A stretch of DNA of 37,430 nt from the NCBI GenBank assembly GCA_016866575.1, contig VGMA01000003.1:1-37430 (forward strand). The letters are read 5' to 3'. This DNA comes from Chlamydiota bacterium (lineage in GTDB: Bacteria; Chlamydiota; Chlamydiia; Chlamydiales; VGMA01). Below, piece by piece: positions 24,704-32,360 of the stretch. Under the pieces are notes generated by a model. That model did not search any database, was not told the origin of the DNA, and worked only from the letters and a program-made list of their open reading frames with translations. A program made the translations under genes and the position numbers. Numbering within the stretch: the first letter of the stretch is position 1; every line of letters starts with the position of its first letter.

Positions 24704-25324
24704 TTAGGTTGTGTGTGCTAAGAATTCGCAAACTAGAGGCACGTTCACAATGATCGGAAGTGCGATCTGGTCAGCTTGTGGTACAGAAAGAAGGGTTCCT
24801 GTGAACTTGTCAGCTTCTAGGCTTAAGTAGGAAGGAACTTCTTTAGCTGTGTTAGCTAGTGACTTTTGGATGAGATCGCTCTGGCGAGATTTCTCGCGTA
24901 GAGTGATTTTCATTCCTGGTTTCACTTGGAATGAGCGCACATTCACAATTCTGCCGTCTACTAAGAAATGGCGGTGTGATACGAGCTGCTGCGCGTGGAA
25001 AATGGAAGAAGCCATTTTCAAGCGGTATACAACTACATCAAGGCGTGATTCTAGTTGAGCCATAAGCTCATCAGGTGTTTTTCCCGTGCGGCGGATCGCT
25101 TCGCGGTAGTAGCGAACGAGCATGTGCTCAGGAATCATCCCATAGACAGCTTTAAGTTTTTGTTTTTCTTCTAGCTGTGCGCCGTAGTCTGATTTTTTCT
25201 TCTTTTTTGCGCCGTGCATTCCTGGCGGATTCTGGCGATTTCTCATCGGATTGCGTGCTTTCTCGAATAGATTGACGCCAAAACGTCTTGCAATTCTATT
25301 TTTCGGTCCGGTATAGCGAGCCAT
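24704..25324 (-). CDS. rpsD: Ribosomal protein S4
   Basis: S4 binds 16S rRNA first in small-subunit assembly and acts in translational accuracy. The 206-residue length equals the family norm. The start MARYTGPKNRIARRFG, the basic PPGMHGAKKKKKSDYG stretch and the S4 RNA-binding domain (ESRLDVVVYRLKMASS, RHFLVDGRIVNVRSFQVKPG) are all typical. It is the zinc-free form, with no Cys cluster near the N-terminus. GGGAG lies 4 nt before the ATG. The leader carries GGATATC twice, and a plausible promoter at 25356-25384. Confidence 0.97.
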   Translation of the reverse strand: MARYTGPKNRIARRFGVNLFEKARNPMRNRQNPPGMHGAKKKKKSDYGAQLEEKQKLKAVYGMIPEHMLVRYYREAIRRTGKTPDELMAQLESRLDVVVYRLKMASSIFHAQQLVSHRHFLVDGRIVNVRSFQVKPGMKITLREKSRQSDLIQKSLANTAKEVPSYLSLEADKFTGTLLSVPQADQIALPIIVNVPLVCEFLAHTT

Positions 25325-25355
25325 ATTTCTCCCAAACTAATTTGATATCCGTAGG

Positions 25356-25384
25356 AGCATAATCAAGATATCCATTTAAAGCAA
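25356..25384 (-). promoter_or_regulatory. Candidate rpsD promoter
   Basis: On the minus strand TTGCTT (25379-25384) and TATGCT (25356-25361) are 17 nt apart, ending about 31 nt before the rpsD start. The match to consensus is partial (3/6 and 4/6). Confidence 0.4.
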
Positions 25385-25605
25385 GTGGTAATTTTTTTCT
25401 TTAAAACAAGCTTTTCCATAAGAGGGGACAGGGCCCGGCCAAGGGAGTGCCAAGAGTGGGTATATACACAATCAACAATCATCTAAAATTTAATTACACT
25501 TAATTACAGCAACTTAAATTTATTATTAAAAATTATAATAGATATTAATAAATTATTTATTTTATAATATATAAACTAAATTAATTTTAATAATAGGATT
25601 ATATC
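25385..25605. other. AT-rich intergenic stretch with a small GC-rich island
   Basis: Most of this stretch is extremely AT-rich, with several TATAAT-like hexamers near 25530-25575 that could drive the gene at 25606. At 25421-25460 it is interrupted by a roughly 40-nt GC-rich block including GGGCCCGGCC. No ORF, tRNA or clear terminator was found. Confidence 0.5.
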
Positions 25606-25968
25606 ATGAGCCACTTGCAAGTTGTTTTTCATTCTAGAGGAGGGAATGGGCATATAGCTGTTGGGAACGCGTTAAATGATCGTTGGACCGCCCAAGGAGA
25701 TGGATACACAGCTCGTTCAGTGGATGTCTTAGGTGATGGGATGTTTAACATGTCATTACCCGGACTACAGTCCAAGTTAGGCGATATGATGGTGAAAAGC
25801 TGGGATGAAACGCAGATGCATGGCAAGGTGCAAGATTTAACAAGCCTTGCGAAAATGCAAAAATATGTCAATTTGATTGGTCATGATAAAGCGGTCGAGA
25901 AATTTGTTAAACAATTGCAATCTTGCGATGTGGAGCCTGAAAAAATTGTATCTACACAGCCTCTATAG
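25606..25968 (+). CDS. N-terminal piece of a split MGDG-synthase-like glycosyltransferase
   Basis: These 120 codons read MSHLQVVFHSRGGNGH at the start, the glycine/His loop and following 'AxGNAL' helix of the MGDG-synthase-type (GT28-like) N-domain. The end, EKIVSTQPL, matches the domain's 'D-x-I-V-S-T-x-P' strand. The frame then stops at TAG (25966-25968). The same frame stays open through 18 further sense codons to the ATG at 26023, and the next conserved strand (VDVYMTDLP) lies just beyond. The stop therefore falls inside one domain. AGGA lies about 8 nt before the ATG. It may be a pseudogene fragment, a read-through product or a sequence error. Confidence 0.65.
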   Translation: MSHLQVVFHSRGGNGHIAVGNALNDRWTAQGDGYTARSVDVLGDGMFNMSLPGLQSKLGDMMVKSWDETQMHGKVQDLTSLAKMQKYVNLIGHDKAVEKFVKQLQSCDVEPEKIVSTQPL

Positions 25969-26022
25969 ATCAAGGCTCTAGTTGAAGCAGTCCAAAAGGT
26001 AAATCAAGAGAGGGGCTGGAAC

Positions 26023-28440
26023 ATGAAAGTTGATGTCTACATGACAGATCTACCTACAAAGCATGCCAGCCACTTTTTTAATTCGTTAAAATCTATTGGA
26101 GAAAATGAAGCTCTTTCTTCTTTAGTTACTGTCTATGCGCCATGTAGGCCGCTTTGTAAAAAAGGGGAAACAGAAGAGCAGTTTTGGCAAAGACATATTG
26201 GTAACATGACTGTTCGGTATGTAGAAAGATTGCCTATACGAGAGGCGTTTTTTGAAACACCGTGCACAATAGGTGAAGCTGTTACTATTCCTTTAACTAT
26301 TCACGATCAACAAGAAATGAGAAATCTTGATGTGAACGGTGTGCAAAGTGGAAGTATTGCTTTCGATGAATCTACTGAAACAGCGAATATTTCCATAGCA
26401 GAAGAAGATAAAGTAGCGCTTGTGATGTTAGGCAGTAAGCCTCCTAAAGAAAGCGTGATCCAATATGTGAATGCATTTATTGAAAATAAGAAAAATGCTT
26501 CAGAAGAAGGCAACCAATATCTTTTTGTCTACTGTGGAGAGCCAAATAGCCAAAAAAATCAAAATGAGCTTTTACAAGACGTGTACGAGGTGATAGAGGC
26601 TCGTCGACAGGGAAATCCCGAAGCCTTCAGCCGTTTACGAGTGGTGCCTTTTACTTATCAAGATGGAAAGACTATTGCTTCATTATTTCATCGATCAGAT
26701 GAAGTTTTAACTAAATCTGGTGGTTCTACTTGCTTTGAGTTAATGCATATTGAAGAAAAAGCTAGAGAAAAGGGAAAGCAAAGGGATGTGCACATCCATG
26801 TCGAGGGGGAATATGCGCCTGAAATTTCAGTTGATGAGATGATTGAAAAAGGAGCCCCATTATGGGAAGGTGGCAATATCCGGCTACTTTTAGACAGCGG
26901 AATGCAAGTTCATATCACAACCCCTGAAACGTTTTTGCAAAAAATAGATCGTCCTCAAAGAGCGGCTAAAACAACACTTGAAAAAGCGCAAGAAGTACTT
27001 CAAGCTCCAAAAAAGATCGCTGCAAAGAAAGAAGAATTGATGAAAACAGCGCAAGTGTTTTTTGCGCAGATTGCTGAAGAAAACCCTGATGTAGTCGAAA
27101 AGATTTCAGGGATGGCAGAGCAGCTATTTTCGCTTAGTGGTGCAAAATCATCAGCTCAAGATTCAATGCCGGAAAAAAATGAGCATGAAGATCTAAAATA
27201 TGAAGAAGAGAGCTTGCCTCCAGTGTTTCGCCCTATTAGCCGTTCAATAGATTCACAAGCTACTTCATCAGAGGCAAGTAGTGTTTCTAGACAAATGGCA
27301 ATGAGGGAAGAGACGGCTTTGATTACCTCGATTCCTAAGGCTTCAAGAAACCTTGTCAAAACGAATATGCTTCCTACCATGGCTAAAGGGGGGATTTTCG
27401 AATTGCAAAAATTGCAAAATGCTAAAGAAATTGCACAAATTGACGCTGATATCAGTCCGCTTGCACTGCTTGGGGTCATTATTACTGAAAAAGGCTCAAT
27501 AGAAAATTTTAAAACTATTCATGACAGAGTTGTTTTTGGGAACAATTTGTTTAATGCTATGGTAAATAAATCAGATGAAAAGCGTAAGAAAATGCCAAAA
27601 GATCAGTGGGACAAAGAAGCCAAGCAATTAGCTCTTCTATGTGGACTCGATGAAGGGGCCTTTTTACAAAAAACGACAAAAGAAGTGGCTGAAATTGTGT
27701 ACAGGCGAGCTGATGAATTCCATATTTCTATCAATAGAGCGCTATCAGGCGGCAGCGTGGCATCTTCTACAACATCTGGGCTTTCTTCTTTGACAACATC
27801 AAAAGCTTCTTCAGCTGCAAGAAGAGTGATAACGCGAAACGAGATGGAGGATTTGCTCTCTATAGGAGATATGTCAGAGGGGATAAGAAGTCCTTATGGA
27901 CAAAAACTTTCACCCATGACTGATGATATCAGCTTGACAACCGGGTCTTTATCTTCTGCGTCTTCTGCTAATCTCAATGGCACTTTATTAGAAGATCAGG
28001 TTGTAGATTCTTTACTCACGGTATTAGCTATTGGAGAGAGCTCTCAGCTTGTTGCTTTAAAACAAGATCGAATTCAAGGTGTTTCTATTCATGAGAGATG
28101 GAAGCAAATGAATCCGTTTGTCTTTTTTAGCCTAGCGTTATCAAACACAACGCGCGTAAATCTTCTTCAAAAGATGGCAGCTAGAAAATCTCCATCTATG
28201 CTTATACGCTATACAAGTTCTGGTTCAATTATGAATAAACTTGTAAAAGTGGTAGAGCAGCATAGAGATCTTATGGGATCAGAAGAATGGAATAGACAGT
28301 TGGATAGATTTGCAAGATTTCATGGAATCGACCCAAATATGCTTAAACAGAGTGATAATACTAAAGATTTTGTGAATATCTTGATCACCAATGCTAAGTT
28401 TATTCATGAGCAAAGAGCTTTAAGGGCAAGAGCTAGGTAA
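26023..28440 (+). CDS. C-terminal piece of split glycosyltransferase-like protein with duplicated helical domain
   Basis: The 805-residue product is in the same frame as the ORF at 25606-25968 and continues its fold. VDVYMTDLP opens it, and a GT-B C-domain follows with VLTKSGGSTCFELM at 228-241, like the nucleotide-sugar-binding 'KPGGLT..EAL' helix, and PLWEGGN at 279-285. From about residue 370 the sequence turns Ser-rich and then holds two related helical units, about 445-575 and 665-795. They share a pattern R-x-x-M-x4-W-x7-A-x3-G-x-D. The internal ATG has a GAGAGG-type ribosome site, so separate translation is possible. No signal peptide or membrane span. It has no counterpart at this position in C. 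trachomatis, as I recall; an effector-like role is only a guess. Confidence 0.65.
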   Translation: MKVDVYMTDLPTKHASHFFNSLKSIGENEALSSLVTVYAPCRPLCKKGETEEQFWQRHIGNMTVRYVERLPIREAFFETPCTIGEAVTIPLTIHDQQEMRNLDVNGVQSGSIAFDESTETANISIAEEDKVALVMLGSKPPKESVIQYVNAFIENKKNASEEGNQYLFVYCGEPNSQKNQNELLQDVYEVIEARRQGNPEAFSRLRVVPFTYQDGKTIASLFHRSDEVLTKSGGSTCFELMHIEEKAREKGKQRDVHIHVEGEYAPEISVDEMIEKGAPLWEGGNIRLLLDSGMQVHITTPETFLQKIDRPQRAAKTTLEKAQEVLQAPKKIAAKKEELMKTAQVFFAQIAEENPDVVEKISGMAEQLFSLSGAKSSAQDSMPEKNEHEDLKYEEESLPPVFRPISRSIDSQATSSEASSVSRQMAMREETALITSIPKASRNLVKTNMLPTMAKGGIFELQKLQNAKEIAQIDADISPLALLGVIITEKGSIENFKTIHDRVVFGNNLFNAMVNKSDEKRKKMPKDQWDKEAKQLALLCGLDEGAFLQKTTKEVAEIVYRRADEFHISINRALSGGSVASSTTSGLSSLTTSKASSAARRVITRNEMEDLLSIGDMSEGIRSPYGQKLSPMTDDISLTTGSLSSASSANLNGTLLEDQVVDSLLTVLAIGESSQLVALKQDRIQGVSIHERWKQMNPFVFFSLALSNTTRVNLLQKMAARKSPSMLIRYTSSGSIMNKLVKVVEQHRDLMGSEEWNRQLDRFARFHGIDPNMLKQSDNTKDFVNILITNAKFIHEQRALRARAR

Positions 28441-28453
28441 ATCTTTATTTGGC

Positions 28454-28483
28454 AAGCCCTTTAGAAGAAAAACTGAAGGGCTT
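28454..28483 (+). terminator. Weak terminator-like hairpin after the split gene
   Basis: AAGCCCTT and AAGGGCTT form an 8-bp stem with a 14-nt loop 13 nt past the stop. No T-run follows, so it may only protect the mRNA 3' end. Confidence 0.35.
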
Positions 28484-28548
28484 AGCTTAAGATAAACGCT
28501 TTAAGAGGGGCTTGCTTGTAAAGTGTCTGTTTGGTAATATGCTTTTCT

Positions 28549-29502
28549 ATGGACTACGCTGTAATTGCATATTATCATTTTTTTCATGTTGAAGACCCGC
28601 ATGCAGAAGCAAAAAGCCATAAGGCTTTTCTTGCATCTCTTGAAGGCAAAGGACGTATTTATTTTGCCGAAGAGGGAGTGAATGCGCAATTAGCTTTGCA
28701 CAAAAAGCATCTCAACGCCTACTACCAATATCTACAAAATGATTCTCGCTACGAAGGGGTCGATATCAAGATCCAATGGTTTGATGAGCCTCCTTTTGCA
28801 AAATTGACGGTCAAAGGGAAAAAACAGCTTGTAGCACTTGATCGAAAAGTGGATCTTTCCAATAGAGGCGAATACATGACGCCGACAGAGTGGAAAGAGC
28901 AGCTTGAAAGCAAAGATGCAAACACTGTAGTTATTGATGTACGCAATAACTATGAATCTGCGATTGGCCATTTTAGCGGAGCAATCAAGCCTGATGTAGC
29001 AACGTTTAGAGAATTCAATCAATGGCTTGAAGATTTCAAAAAAGAACACGATCCAAAGACTACCAAGTTGATGACCTACTGCACAGGTGGAATTCGCTGT
29101 GAAATTTTCTCTCCGCTTCTTAAGGAAGCAGGATATGAGCATGTCTACCAACTCAAGGGTGGAGTGATTCGCTACGGTGAAGAAAAAGGTGATACCCATT
29201 GGGAAGGAAAATTGTTTGTCTTTGATGACAGGCTAGTCATACCTTTAGACACAATGAAGGAAAACACCATTGGCTCTTGCCATTTTTGCTCAAAAGCAGC
29301 TGATACTTACTACAACTGTGCGAATATGGATTGCAACGCGCTTTTCGTAGCGTGTAGCGATTGCATATCAAATACCTCAGGATGCTGCGGCACGCATTGT
29401 CAGCATACAGGCAGAGTGCGAGCTTTTGACTCCACAACGCGTGTTAAGCCTTTTCGCAAACTAGCTCATGATGAAAAATTAGCTTTGTCTTCCGGAAAAT
29501 AA
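28549..29502 (+). CDS. trhO: tRNA uridine(34) hydroxylase TrhO (YceA), rhodanese domain
   Basis: TrhO uses oxygen to hydroxylate U34 of tRNAs as the first step to (c)mo5U. The 317-residue protein has the N-terminal acylphosphatase-like domain (YFAEEGVNAQLA, IQWFDEPPFAKLTVKGKKQLV) and a rhodanese domain with VIDVRNNYE and the active-site loop TYCTGGIRCE. A Cys-rich C-terminal part (CHFCSKAADTYYNC, ACSDCISNTSGCCGTHC) probably binds zinc. The ATG at 28549 is preferred over an upstream TTG at 28531 since MDYAVIAYYHF fits the family start. It overlaps the convergent recO by 24 nt. C. trachomatis yceA lies next to rpsD, whereas here the split gene lies between. Confidence 0.92.
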   Translation: MDYAVIAYYHFFHVEDPHAEAKSHKAFLASLEGKGRIYFAEEGVNAQLALHKKHLNAYYQYLQNDSRYEGVDIKIQWFDEPPFAKLTVKGKKQLVALDRKVDLSNRGEYMTPTEWKEQLESKDANTVVIDVRNNYESAIGHFSGAIKPDVATFREFNQWLEDFKKEHDPKTTKLMTYCTGGIRCEIFSPLLKEAGYEHVYQLKGGVIRYGEEKGDTHWEGKLFVFDDRLVIPLDTMKENTIGSCHFCSKAADTYYNCANMDCNALFVACSDCISNTSGCCGTHCQHTGRVRAFDSTTRVKPFRKLAHDEKLALSSGK

Positions 29503-30168
29503 CTCTTCAGCGATTTTGCTTACCAAACCAGATAAAGGAATTTCTTGCATTTGGGAAAACTGTGTTGCGTGGGTTAAAATTGCAAGAACTTGTAAATCTT
29601 CATACTCTATTTTTTCAGCAGTAGCTAGGGCACACTCCTTGCAGCAAAGTCTTTTTTCAAAAAAACGTTCAGGGATATTTTTATGGCACATTTCACACTC
29701 ATCAAAAACTGGAAGAAGGCCTTCGTAGCGAAGTAGCTTGAGGTAAAAGCTCGCTAAAAGGGTTTCGGGATAAGGGAACTGTTTGAGTGCTTGAAGGTAG
29801 GCTGCAAGTAAATCAAAGAGTTTTTTTTGAGGCCTTCCTGGAAGCTGCGTTAATAAAATGGCATTAGCCATTTTGCCTGCAGCTTGCAAAGACGCTAGAT
29901 TTTCTCTTAAGTGCAAATAAGGATCTTCAATTTTTCCTTCTATCAGCTTGCATAGATCAGATTTGGTTTTTGAAAGGACAAATTCTGCTTTGATCAAAAG
30001 TGAGGTAAGGATTTTTTTGGTTTGATCTTTTGCATCAATTTTTTTTGCTACAAATGAGGCAATCCCCATCTCGCGAGTAAACAAGGTGACTATGCGCTGA
30101 TCATCTTCTTTTAGTAAGATTGTGCGTAAAGTAATTCCAGAGGTTGCGATAAAACTCTGTTTTGTCAT
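29479..30168 (-). CDS. recO: DNA repair protein RecO
   Basis: RecO helps load RecA on SSB-coated single strands with RecR. The 229-residue protein has the N-terminal OB fold (TSGITLRTILLKEDDQRIVTLFT), a central helical region and a zinc module CEMC...CCKEC near residues 158-180. The pattern PVFDECEMCHKN is typical of RecO. Its 3' end overlaps trhO; its 5' end is 17 nt from the divergent tRNA-Arg gene, so the promoters overlap. Confidence 0.9.
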   Translation of the reverse strand: MTKQSFIATSGITLRTILLKEDDQRIVTLFTREMGIASFVAKKIDAKDQTKKILTSLLIKAEFVLSKTKSDLCKLIEGKIEDPYLHLRENLASLQAAGKMANAILLTQLPGRPQKKLFDLLAAYLQALKQFPYPETLLASFYLKLLRYEGLLPVFDECEMCHKNIPERFFEKRLCCKECALATAEKIEYEDLQVLAILTHATQFSQMQEIPLSGLVSKIAEELFSGRQS

Positions 30169-30185
30169 ATGCTATATTCTCTTCT

Positions 30186-30259
30186 GCACCGATAGCTCAA
30201 TCGGATAGAGTACCTGGCTTCGAACCAGGTGGTTAGAGGTTCGAGTCCTCTTCGGTGCA
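30186..30259 (+). tRNA. tRNA-Arg, anticodon TCG
   Basis: The 74-nt cloverleaf has acceptor arms GCACCGA and TCGGTGC, D-arm GCTCAATCGGATAGAGT, anticodon stem CCTGG/CCAGG with loop CTTCGAA (anticodon TCG, reading CGA/CGG-type codons), and T-arm AGAGG-TTCGAGT-CCTCT. The discriminator is A and CCA is not encoded. A -10-like TATATT lies at 30173-30178 without a clear -35. A strong terminator follows. Confidence 0.97.
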
Positions 30260-30270
30260 TTATATAAATG

Positions 30271-30300
30271 GCTTTGCCTTCGGGCAAAGCGTTTTTGTTT
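30271..30300 (+). terminator. Rho-independent terminator of tRNA-Arg(UCG)
   Basis: GCTTTGCC-TTCG-GGCAAAGC forms an 8-bp stem with a stable TTCG tetraloop at 30271-30290, followed by GTTTTTGTTT. It ends the tRNA transcript 12 nt after the mature 3' end. Confidence 0.92.
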
Positions 30301-30391
30301 AGGTTAATGATGCTTGGGGGGTAATAAGCTACCGTCAAGTGATCCTATAAATGTCTTAAACATATATCATCGCTTAGATTCAATACTACTT

Positions 30392-31408
30392 ATGATACAT
30401 ATTTACGGAAAAAATAAGGAATCTTTTTGCAAAGAGCTCACTAAGGATTTAGGGAAAGGGGAGATCTACGCTAAAAAACTTTATCAAGCATGGATGAACC
30501 AAGGAAGGCTTTTGGCAGAAGAGGAAGTAGAGCCCCAAGCTAGAAAACTTTTAAAAGAGCTCATTTCCCGTACAGATTTTTCTTTGCCGGTAGTAGAAAT
30601 GCCGATGAATCAAGATCAGACCTATAAATACCTTTTGCGCCTACACGATCAGCTGGCTGTAGAATTTGTGGTTATCCCCATGCAAGCGGGGGCTACTTTA
30701 TGTATCTCATCTCAAGTAGGCTGTCTTAAAGGGTGCCGTTTTTGTTCTACAGGAACAATGGGTCTTATCAGAAATTTAGAAACTTACGAAATTGTAGCGC
30801 AGGTCTACCACGCGATCCATACTCTAAAAAATAAAATACGCAATATTGTCTTCATGGGAATGGGAGAGCCTTTTGATAATTTTGATAACGTCATGCAGGC
30901 GATTTCTATTTTAACAGATCCCCATGGCTTAGCTCTTGGTAAAAGGCATATTAGTGTGTCTACGAGCGGAGTTGTGGATAAAATCTACCGATTTGCAGAT
31001 GAAGCAGATGAAGCAATCAATTTGGCGGTTTCTGTGAATGCCCCAAATGATGAGATTCGCACAAAAATCATGCCTGTTAATCGCAAGTGGAACATGGCGA
31101 GTTTAAAAGAGGCCATGCAGTATTATTTAAAATCGCCTAAAAGGGAAATTTTGGCAGAGTATGTTCTTTTAGCCGGAGTAAATGATCAAGATGAGCATGC
31201 GCATTTGCTTTGTGATTACTTGGAAAATTTGCGTGTGAAAATCAATGTAATCCCTTACAATTCAGGTGTTAACTCTAGGTTTACAACAAGCTCTCAAGAG
31301 AGAATCGACCGATTTATGCAAATACTGCGCAGTCGAAATTTTTGCACCTTGTTGAGACAAACAAAAGGGGAAAAAATTATGGCAGCCTGCGGACAGCTTG
31401 TTAAGTAG
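30392..31408 (+). CDS. rlmN: RlmN-type dual-specificity RNA methyltransferase
   Basis: RlmN methylates C2 of A2503 in 23S rRNA and A37 in tRNAs by radical SAM chemistry. The cluster motif CLKGCRFC (CxxxCxxC) is preceded by TLCISSQVG, and MGMGEPFDNFDNV and SVSTSGVV follow. The mechanistic C-terminal Cys sits in IMAACGQL. The frame is open from a TTG at 30314, but the ATG at 30392 (338 residues) is chosen because IYGKNKESFCKELTKDLG fits the family N-terminus; neither start has a strong ribosome site. It lacks the C-terminal 20-30 residues of E. coli RlmN after the ACGQL motif. Cfr-like function is less likely given the close RlmN match. Confidence 0.88.
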   Translation: MIHIYGKNKESFCKELTKDLGKGEIYAKKLYQAWMNQGRLLAEEEVEPQARKLLKELISRTDFSLPVVEMPMNQDQTYKYLLRLHDQLAVEFVVIPMQAGATLCISSQVGCLKGCRFCSTGTMGLIRNLETYEIVAQVYHAIHTLKNKIRNIVFMGMGEPFDNFDNVMQAISILTDPHGLALGKRHISVSTSGVVDKIYRFADEADEAINLAVSVNAPNDEIRTKIMPVNRKWNMASLKEAMQYYLKSPKREILAEYVLLAGVNDQDEHAHLLCDYLENLRVKINVIPYNSGVNSRFTTSSQERIDRFMQILRSRNFCTLLRQTKGEKIMAACGQLVK

Positions 31409-31724
31409 CCGTGTTCTTTTTTGTTGATCTGATTTTAATAAAATTAAGTGCTTCAATTTCAATTTGTTGCCTAGATTAATTCTTGTGAGTTATTTGATTT
31501 GGAAAGCTTTAGTCAAAAAACGAACTTTTGGGCAAAGAAGGGATCGATATTCTCTGATTTTTGGGGGGTAGGCAAAGGGAGTTTTAAGCTTTTCTTTAAG
31601 ATATCTTATTAAAAATGAAATCATAATCTACTAATGTTTAGCGATTTATTATTAAAGAAGATTTTAATAGATGTGAAATTTATAATTAGCTAATGTAAAT
31701 CGGTAAGACAACCAGAGGTAGGTT
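31409..31724. other. Intergenic region, AT-rich, hpf leader
   Basis: This 316-nt stretch holds no credible ORF or RNA gene. TATAAT at 31681-31686 is a good -10 box for hpf, 39 nt before its start, but no matching -35 at 16-18 nt was found. No strong hairpin follows rlmN. A G-run near 31563 stands out but I cannot assign it. Confidence 0.5.
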
Positions 31725-32360
31725 ATGGCACAGAGAGCGAATCATTTTGAAGAGAATTCCGAAAATCCTTTGAAAGTAACTGTCGTGGGGAGAAATTTAC
31801 CTGTGACTGATGCACTCAAGCAGCACATCATGGATAAGATGGCTCGGATTGAAGAAATCACTCCGCAAGTAATCGATGCAATTGTATATCTAGAAGTGCA
31901 AAAAACAGAACAACGGGTAGAAATCCTTTACAAGTTTTCCCATTTTAAGGTGGTTGCAAAAGCGACATCTCATGATATGTATGAAGCTTTTCACATGGCT
32001 TTAGGACATTTGCGTCGAAAATTGCGTAAATGGAAAACTAAAATACAAAACCATCACGCCAAAAAGCTCTCTCAGGTGGAATTATCTGTGCAGGTGCTTG
32101 ATAAAAGCAAAGATGAGCTCAACGATATCAACGATCAGATCGTAGATGAGAACTTTTTGCACATAGAAAAAGAATTTGAGCTGCCTAAAGTAGTAAAGAA
32201 GAAAAAGCGTCCTTTAAAAACGTTAACTATGGAAGAAGCGGTCATGAAAATGGATCTTACAGACGATCATTTCATGGTTTATCGTTCTGAAGAGGATCAA
32301 AAAATCAAAGTGATATATGTCAGACGCGATAAAACACTTGGCGTCATCGAAGTTGAATAG
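31725..32360 (+). CDS. hpf: Ribosome hibernation promoting factor, long form
   Basis: HPF binds the 30S decoding region and silences ribosomes; the long form also dimerises them to 100S particles. The 211-residue protein has the N-terminal HPF/RaiA domain (KVTVVGRNLPVTDALKQHI, then ATSHDMYEAFHMALGHLRRKLRKWK), a charged linker, and the C-terminal dimerisation domain from about residue 165 (TLTMEEAVMKMDLTDDHFMVYR). AGAGGTAGG precedes the ATG. Ribosome silencing fits the infectious, non-dividing stage of a chlamydia. It heads a six-gene series in which every junction overlaps; the next ORF starts 44 nt before its stop. Confidence 0.92.
   Translation: MAQRANHFEENSENPLKVTVVGRNLPVTDALKQHIMDKMARIEEITPQVIDAIVYLEVQKTEQRVEILYKFSHFKVVAKATSHDMYEAFHMALGHLRRKLRKWKTKIQNHHAKKLSQVELSVQVLDKSKDELNDINDQIVDENFLHIEKEFELPKVVKKKKRPLKTLTMEEAVMKMDLTDDHFMVYRSEEDQKIKVIYVRRDKTLGVIEVE

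Noticed and set aside
28732..29199. 155-codon minus-strand ORF
   Set aside because: It lies wholly antisense to trhO, whose protein is clearly conserved; the antisense product has no recognisable motifs.
30314..30391. Upstream TTG start for rlmN
   Set aside because: The added 26 residues do not resemble the RlmN N-terminus and no ribosome site at proper distance is present; it cannot be fully excluded.
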